From positions 145,705,125 to 145,769,124 of the forward strand of contig CM043698.1 of the NCBI GenBank assembly GCA_023935145.1: 64,000 nt of DNA, written 5' to 3'. This DNA comes from Bretschneidera sinensis (taxonomy: Eukaryota; Streptophyta; Magnoliopsida; Brassicales; Akaniaceae). Made by a program: the position numbers and the translations under genes. This document shows, piece after piece, positions 58,487 to 64,000 of the stretch; position 1 is the stretch's first letter; each line of letters begins with the position of its first letter. The notes beneath the pieces were generated by a model, which worked only from the letters and a program-made list of their open reading frames with translations, searched no databases and had not been told where the DNA came from.

Positions 58487-59743
58487 ATGAGTGACAAAAT
58501 CCGTATAAAACTCACAACAAGTGGACCTAATGCGCCCAAAAAGCCTAGGTCTTCAAAACCTTCGGCTTCGGAATCAAAAGGGAAGGGAGTAGCAGGGTTA
58601 TCCAGCAAGGAGCCCATAACAGAGTTGGAGCAGGCTCTGTTTTTCAGCCCAGCTGCTCATAAGAGGTATAACTCTATAATCCGTCACAAGAAAATCATGA
58701 CGGGTAGAGTCGTTGATTTCGACTCCATTCGTCATGGTAATTTCGATATTCTACCAGCCTTTGAGGCAATAAATCTGACCCCACTGGTCAGAATTCATGA
58801 AAAATATTACCCGCGACTGATTCACCAGTTCTATGCGAACTTGGTGAAACCCAGTCCTCTGGCTCTGAGATTCAGAACCAGAGTTAGCGGTGTGGAGTTT
58901 GAGGTCAACACTGACCTCTTAATGAGCATTCTGAGAATCCCTATAAGGGGGGTTCAATGGAGTCTGGATGGATGGCCAGACAACTTTGAAGTTGAGGAGG
59001 CCTGTCGGATAGTCAGGGGCGACCCTAACTATGTGTACAGACCCACTACATTTCACACATGTAGTGACTTGCCCCTCGACTCAAAAATGTATCAATTGAT
59101 TGTCAGTTGGACCATCCACCCGAGACTCGGGAGTCGAGGGTATCTATCTAAAATAGATACGGTATTGATTTGGTGCCTAAAATCTGGGCACCACTTCAAT
59201 ATATATCCTCTGCTGCTCGCCAACATGATAAATGGCGAAGCAAACGACTCCGGGTGTCTTCCTTATGGGATGCTCATTACACTCATCCTCCAGCACTTCC
59301 GGGTACCTTTACATGCCTCTGAGGCTCAGGATATCGGATTGACGGATATCATCAACATCTCATCTCTGAAGAAGATGGGATGTACTGTTCGTGAAGGGTT
59401 TCTCTATCCAAAGGCTGGAAAGCGCCTAAGGATTCGAGAGGATGCGAGTGACAGTGGTGAGGATGCTGATACGGCTGTTGAGATGGAGACAGATACCCGA
59501 GCACCTCCCATTGGTGGCTCGAGTACTGGTCAGACTGGATATGGTGACATCCTACGAGCTATAACGAGTCTTCAGATGACGATGGAATCCGGTTTTCAGT
59601 CCATGCAGTCCGATTATCAGAGGCTGAGCTTCTCCATAGACCATCTACGGGATGACTTCGAGTTACATCGAGAGCACACCGAGGGTTCCCTAGCTGAGAT
59701 TAGGGAACTTCTTCGTGACAGCTCGGACTCTCCCGCACCATGA
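58487..59743 (+). CDS. Third ORF of the Sirevirus-like element (418 residues)
   Basis: The start is ATG at 58487 (MSDKIRIKLTTSGP). The N-terminus is basic and Ser/Pro-rich. Residues about 90-330 resemble the 'putative plant transposon protein' domain found in many plant repeat proteins (YPRLIHQFYANLV, FEVNTDLLMSILRIP, HHFNIYPLLLANMI). Residues about 340-360 are acidic. The C-terminus (GFQSMQSDYQRLSFSIDHL and following) looks coiled-coil. The position matches the 'envelope-like' ORF of Sireviruses. I see no signal peptide, no clear membrane span and no obvious fusion segment, so the envelope label is not supported by the sequence. Codon usage is more GC-rich than in pol. It is intact. Confidence 0.8.
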   Translation: MSDKIRIKLTTSGPNAPKKPRSSKPSASESKGKGVAGLSSKEPITELEQALFFSPAAHKRYNSIIRHKKIMTGRVVDFDSIRHGNFDILPAFEAINLTPLVRIHEKYYPRLIHQFYANLVKPSPLALRFRTRVSGVEFEVNTDLLMSILRIPIRGVQWSLDGWPDNFEVEEACRIVRGDPNYVYRPTTFHTCSDLPLDSKMYQLIVSWTIHPRLGSRGYLSKIDTVLIWCLKSGHHFNIYPLLLANMINGEANDSGCLPYGMLITLILQHFRVPLHASEAQDIGLTDIINISSLKKMGCTVREGFLYPKAGKRLRIREDASDSGEDADTAVEMETDTRAPPIGGSSTGQTGYGDILRAITSLQMTMESGFQSMQSDYQRLSFSIDHLRDDFELHREHTEGSLAEIRELLRDSSDSPAP

Positions 59744-59996
59744 GTCTCGTTCATTTATCAGTTCTTAGCACTTTTCCAGTATTTGTCACATAGCACGGAC
59801 ATCTCATGTTTGTTTTTCTTAGTTATGGCCCTATAAGACCCTACTTGTATTGACTTTTTCTATGATGATGTAATACTATAAGCCATATTTCTTGCATTTA
59901 TTTAAGCTATTTGTGATATGTTAGAACTGTTTTTAAATATCTGTTTGTCTCATAGCTTATTTGTTAATTGTTCTGCCCCCTTTGGTTGCTGTTGTC

Positions 59997-60310
59997 AAAA
60001 CGGGGGAGAAAAATGAGAAAAACGAGAAAATCTAAGTAAAAAAAAAAAAACGAGAAAATCTAAGTAAAAACGCAACCAATGCATAGATTTAGGGGGAGCA
60101 TTGCTCCATATCCTTGTAAAAATGTTTATTGATTGGTTGAGTTTAATTCTGGATTGGTTGAAAGATATATAAACTGTGTTTGCTTGTTTACAGGGTGGTT
60201 TTACTCAAAAAACAGAGGAGACTCTGTCCAAATTTCCGTAAAATCTTAACACTTAGTTTTTAAAACTGTTTTTACATTATTAGTTTTGTCATCATCAAAA
60301 AGGGGGAGAT
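59997..60310 (+). promoter_or_regulatory. Polypurine tracts, one at the LTR and two upstream
   Basis: AAAAAGGGGGAGAT (60297-60310) directly precedes the 3' LTR and should prime plus-strand DNA. Two similar tracts lie upstream: AAAACGGGGGAGAAAAA (59997-60013) and TTTAGGGGGAGCA (60088-60100). Multiple polypurine tracts have been described for Sireviruses. Between them is a short duplicated phrase, AACGAGAAAATCTAAGTAAA. Confidence 0.82.
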
Positions 60311-61558
60311 TGTTGACCCCCGCCCGTATTTTAATGATGGCAAAACACAACTGTTATTTAACTAACATGTTTAAACTAAGTTGTGTTAAGGATCAAACAC
60401 ATTCAACCAAGGATCAAAGTGCAAAAACTCGAACCAAATCAAGTATCAAGTGAAGACTGAAGATCTAGTATAGGTCTTAAGGTTTAGAACCAATGTAAGT
60501 CTCACTCATACATTGTATTAGCTTGTTCAATGGCTCAAACACAAAAGGTTTTTTTAAAACCATTAATTTTAAAATGTTTTTAATGAAAAACAGAAGAAAA
60601 ACTGGGTTGGAAGACAACCCAGTCGACTGGGTACATATACCAGTCGACTGGTATAAAGGTCAGAAGGAACCCAGTCGACTGAATCAAACAACCCAGTCGA
60701 CTGGTACTTTGACCAGTAAGTCTCCAGTCGACTGGATGAATCAACCCAGTCGACTGGTAAAATGGACAGAAAGTCCCCAGTCGACTGGATGATATATACC
60801 AGTCGACTGGATACCCAGAAGGTCTGAAAACATGTATTTTTCAAGTGAACCCAGTCGACTGGTATCTCGACCCAGTCGACTGGTAGTTCAAAAATATGAC
60901 CGTTGGACTCCAAATCTGAACGTTTTAAAGTAAATCTTTTTCAAATTAAAGTCCAAAACGGCCATATTAATTGATTGCTATATAAACCCATTCAGCAAAG
61001 CATTCAAAACAATGAAGCACATATTCAAAAAGAGTTGATCTCATATAATCAAGTTTTTATACTCTTGAAACACAAAAAGCTTTGTAATAATCTTATTGAG
61101 CCATTTCTTCAAGCTTTACTTTGAAAGAGAGACATTTCTGTTGCAATAAGCTTTCATTTGTTGTCTCTCTACCTTTTACTTTACACCATCTTTGTAAAGG
61201 GATTACTTCCGAGAGGAAGGGGAAACTTCCGAAAGGAAGGGGATTTTTCGGTTTAAGCAATTCCTGTAAATTGCTTGTGTACGGTTTGTGCAACACCCGG
61301 CTAAGTTGTGCGACTAAGTTTTCTTAGTGGATTACTTCAAGGAGTTCCTTGAATAGAGTGGACGTAGGGTCGGAACGAATCCGATATTGCCGAACCACTA
61401 TAACTGTGTTTGCATCCTCTTTCCTTAAACTCTTTATTTACAGCTTTCTACTTGTATCAATTATTTTTTGCTTATTAGTTTTTATAAACTTGTATAAATT
61501 CCGTAAAAGTTTTAAAAACCCAATTCACCCCCCTCTTGGGTTGAAACCTCGAGCTACA
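60311..61558 (+). repeat. 3' LTR of the Sirevirus-like element
   Basis: It is nearly identical to 51292-52540 (offset 9019). Its palindrome array lies at 60619-60883, where the third copy is mutated to CAGTCGACTGAA. Outer end GAGCTACA. Confidence 0.93.
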
Positions 61559-61563
61559 ATTTG

Positions 61564-63620
61564 TTTTAGGGCCTATCTTACTCTTATGAAAGTTTGGAAT
61601 TCCTACTTTAGCAAGACAACCCCACACTTTAAGATACTTTAAGTTAGATGTATATCCCTTTCATATTTCATATGGTGTTTTATTAGTCTTTTGATGGGGT
61701 ATTCTATTCAAAACATGACATGCAAATAAGATAGCTTCCCCCATATGTTTGAAGGAAGTCCAGAACTTATCAACACGACATTCATCATGTCTTTTTTTAA
61801 GGTTCTATTTTTTCCTTCAGCAATTCCATTTTGTTTAGGTGTATAAGGAGTTGTTGTTTCATGTATAATTTCATTTTGTTCACAATATGATTTTAGAAGA
61901 ATTGAACTATATTATCCTCCTCTATCAGATCTAACTTGCTTAATTCTTATTCCTTTTTGGTTTTCAACTTCAAATTCGAATTTTATGAAAGTTTCTTTAT
62001 CCTCATCATTGGAACTTAACAAGTAAACTCTAGTATATTTGGAAAAATCATCTACAAAAGTAATATAGCATTTTTTTTTCCACCTCTACTAATTGTGCTT
62101 TTGAAATCTCCTAGATTAGTGTGAATAAGTTATAGAATTTGTGATTTTCTTTCAATAGATTTAAAAGGCTTTTTAGAGTGTTTTGTTTCGACACATATTT
62201 CACATTTTGTAGACTCTATATTACTAAGATTTGGGATTAGGCATAGTTGTTTCATTCTCTTTATGGATGCAATATTTACATGCCCTAGTTTTACACGCCA
62301 TAAACCAAGGGATTTAATAATATAAGTAAAAGAAATGCTAGTTTTATTCATATTTTCAATGGAAGCATCAAGTACAAACAAATCCCTTTGGTAATACCAT
62401 TTCCCAACAAAGTCCCCATTATGAGTAAGAACAAGCTTATCAGAATCAAAAACTAATTTCAAACCAGTTTTCATAAACAGTGATCAAGAAATTAAGTTCT
62501 CACTTATTTCAGGGACATGCAAAACAAAATTTAAATATAAAGTTTTACCAAATGTCAATTTTAAGATCACATTTTCTTTCCAAACAACTTTGGCAGGCAA
62601 GCATCCCAAGTATAACATTTTCACCATCAAATACTTCTTCATACTCACAAACATTTCTTTTCTAGTACAAATGTGCCTAGTGGCTTCAATTTCCACTATC
62701 CATTCAGTTAGGTCATTCACTAAGTAAACCTCAGAGACGGTAACAATAATCTCAGTTTCAAGCAAGTTTACATATGGCATGAGAGGACAATTATCTTGTC
62801 ATTTCCTATGCCTAAAATCAAAGATAACATGCCTAATTTTCCCACAAACAAAACAAGGTCCTTTTTTTCTTTTTCAAGATTTTGTTTGGTTTTATGAAAT
62901 TATCTCTTTTCATAAGATTCTTAGTAAAAGACTTACATCTGTGATATATTTTAGAGCTCTCACATTTTCAGCATATTTTTGTTCAACTAGATTTGTCTTT
63001 GAAGAGAATTTACTCACCAGGTTTGTCTTGTCCGTCAAACAATTGGATTCTTCAATTCAGATGTGAACCACCAAATTTTCTAATGTCATATCACGTTTTT
63101 TGTGCTTGAGATGGTTCCTATACTCCTTCCAAGAAGTTGACAGCTTCTCAATTAATGTTATAACTTGAGAAGTCTCATCTATGGTCATACCTTTTACAAG
63201 AATCTCAAGAACTATATTTGGGTACTCATGGACTTGGTCCATGATTGGTCTTTCATCAATTATTTTGTACTTTAAGAACCTTTCAACCATATATTTTTTG
63301 ACATTAGCATCCTCATTTGAGTATTTTCTTTTTAGTACTTCCCAAATATCTTTTGCAGATTTAATTGAACAACAGATGTTGAACAAAACATTTGATAAAT
63401 TATATAAAATACGACCTCGACATGTTCGATTATCTCGCTTAGAGTTTTTAACAGAAACAGTAAGAGTATGATCATACATATCATTAGGCGCATCAAAATC
63501 TTTAAATAACACATAATCAACCATAATTTTTTCTAGATAAAAATGCATTTTTTCAGACCATCTCTTGTAATGGTTACCGTCAAAGGCTTCCAATTTTGAC
63601 ATATTAGGAATAGGAACCAT
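61564..63620 (-). pseudogene. Oldest copia element, piece 1: gag, protease, integrase
   Basis: On the minus strand, Gag runs from 63620 to 63057 (LEAFDGNHYKRWSEKMHFYL, AKDIWEVLKRKY). A zinc knuckle follows near 62840 (CFVCGKIRHV, with its last Cys lost). A protease remnant WIVEIEATRHIC has lost the catalytic Asp-Ser. The integrase head is at 62474-62130 (GLWRVKLGHVNIASIKRM, CEICVETKH), and decayed integrase core continues to 61564. It continues in piece 2 across the Sirevirus-like insertion. It is inactive. Confidence 0.82.
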
Positions 63621-64000
63621 TGTTAATTGAGCACCAAAAAATCACTTCTCAAGATTGTTGAAAAATAATAGTGGGGTGCTCAAGTAATTAGCAAATAACT
63701 ACCATTCAAATTCATGAATTCACTCCATCCTCTGTTCTGTTTTTCCAGTTGGTGTGTTGGGACTTGATTAAAACGCACAAGATCACTTAGACCTCTTGGA
63801 GGGCCATGATTGTTTGGTTCTCAAGATCAAAAAGTTGAGATTGACTTCAAGATTTGTTAAAAAAGTTGTTGCTCTATATAAAGGGTCATCTAGGAGCAAC
63901 AACTACACACAACACAAGAGACATAAGAAGAAGTCTTATTCCAAGAGTGGTTGGTGTTTAGAGAGATAGGCTCTCAATTCTTCAGAGGAATTTCTAGTGA
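63621..64000. other. Flank of the oldest copia element, possible LTR sequence
   Basis: No gene is present. TATATAAAGGGTCATCTAG near 63875-63893 closely resembles the TATA region on the minus strand of the copia LTRs at 42200 and 47380, but here it lies on the plus strand. An LTR of a related element may therefore start near 63748 (TGTGTTGGGACTT) and run past the window end. This cannot be confirmed. Confidence 0.35.

Larger units (their letters stand above)
51292..61558 (+). mobile_element. Young Sirevirus-like Ty1/copia element, 10,267 bp, near-intact
   Basis: The target duplication ATTTG is at 51287-51291 and 61559-61563. LTRs are 1249 and 1248 bp. The parts in order are primer site, gag, amber codon, pol, palindrome array, third ORF and polypurine tracts. 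Size, gag with coiled coil, a third ORF after pol and multiple polypurine tracts fit the Sirevirus (SIRE/Maximus) lineage. Between the LTRs I see about three substitutions and one C-run indel (about 0.24% substitutions). All pol domains are open. It may still be able to move if the amber codon is read through. Confidence 0.93.

Noticed and set aside
58429..58617. Minus-strand frame over the start of ORF3
   Set aside because: It is a shadow of ORF3; no start context or domain support.
1..64000. tRNA or rRNA genes
   Set aside because: I looked for T-loop GTTCGA-type and A-box-like signatures and for rRNA phrases. GTTCGA-like hits were isolated and without cloverleaf partners.

Overview
The window is nuclear DNA of a flowering plant, most likely a eudicot and perhaps a woody one. 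The evidence is AT-rich intergenic sequence, GT-AG introns, a plastid-targeted bacterial-type ribosomal protein, a PPR gene, and dense Ty1/copia and plant L1-type retroelements. I cannot name the species. Three host loci are recognisable: a broken PPR gene (74-1655, +), a plastid ribosomal protein S20 gene (5309-8384, -, three exons), and a 17-exon PSMD5-like proteasome-chaperone gene (10640-39583, -, 516 codons reconstructed with every splice phase consistent). From memory, their order matches Arabidopsis At3g15200 / At3g15190 / At3g15180, so this looks like a conserved syntenic block.

Layout. 1-1655: PPR pseudogene split by a 487-bp solo LTR with a 5-bp target-site duplication (TSD). 3.8-4.6 kb: decayed copy of the 5' part of the S20 gene. 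5.3-8.4 kb: the intact S20 gene. 9.5-9.9 kb: fossil RNase H fragment. 10.6-39.6 kb: the PSMD5-like gene, about 1.55 kb of coding sequence spread over 29 kb because its introns hold many L1-type insertions. These include nested copies with clear TSDs, a 16-bp micro-insertion, and one copy fused to 243 bp of unrelated DNA. 39.8-41.6 kb: about 4.5 tandem copies of a ~402-bp repeat just upstream of that gene. 41.7-47.8 kb: a complete but decayed copia element (-). 48.2-63.6 kb: a still older copia element (-), split first by a 1.2-kb solo LTR and then by a 10.27-kb Sirevirus-like copia element (+).

The Sirevirus-like element (51292-61558) is young. Its LTRs differ by about three substitutions and one indel. 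It has a tRNA-Met primer site, gag, an in-phase amber codon, full pol, a third ORF, and several polypurine tracts. Its LTRs, and also the pol-ORF3 gap, carry arrays of the palindrome CCAGTCGACTGG. The spacings are close to whole helical turns (about 21, 31, 42 and 52 bp). The related older solo LTR carries the symmetrically changed palindrome TTCAGTCGACTGAA at 20-21 and 41-43 bp spacings. Dyad symmetry and helical phasing are thus both retained across two families. Downstream in the LTR RNA leader are two successive identical-stem GNRA hairpins and an 8-bp-stem hairpin. These cis-acting structures are the most interesting signals here. I found no tRNA, rRNA or CRISPR locus. Exon boundaries, TSDs and spacings were read by eye.
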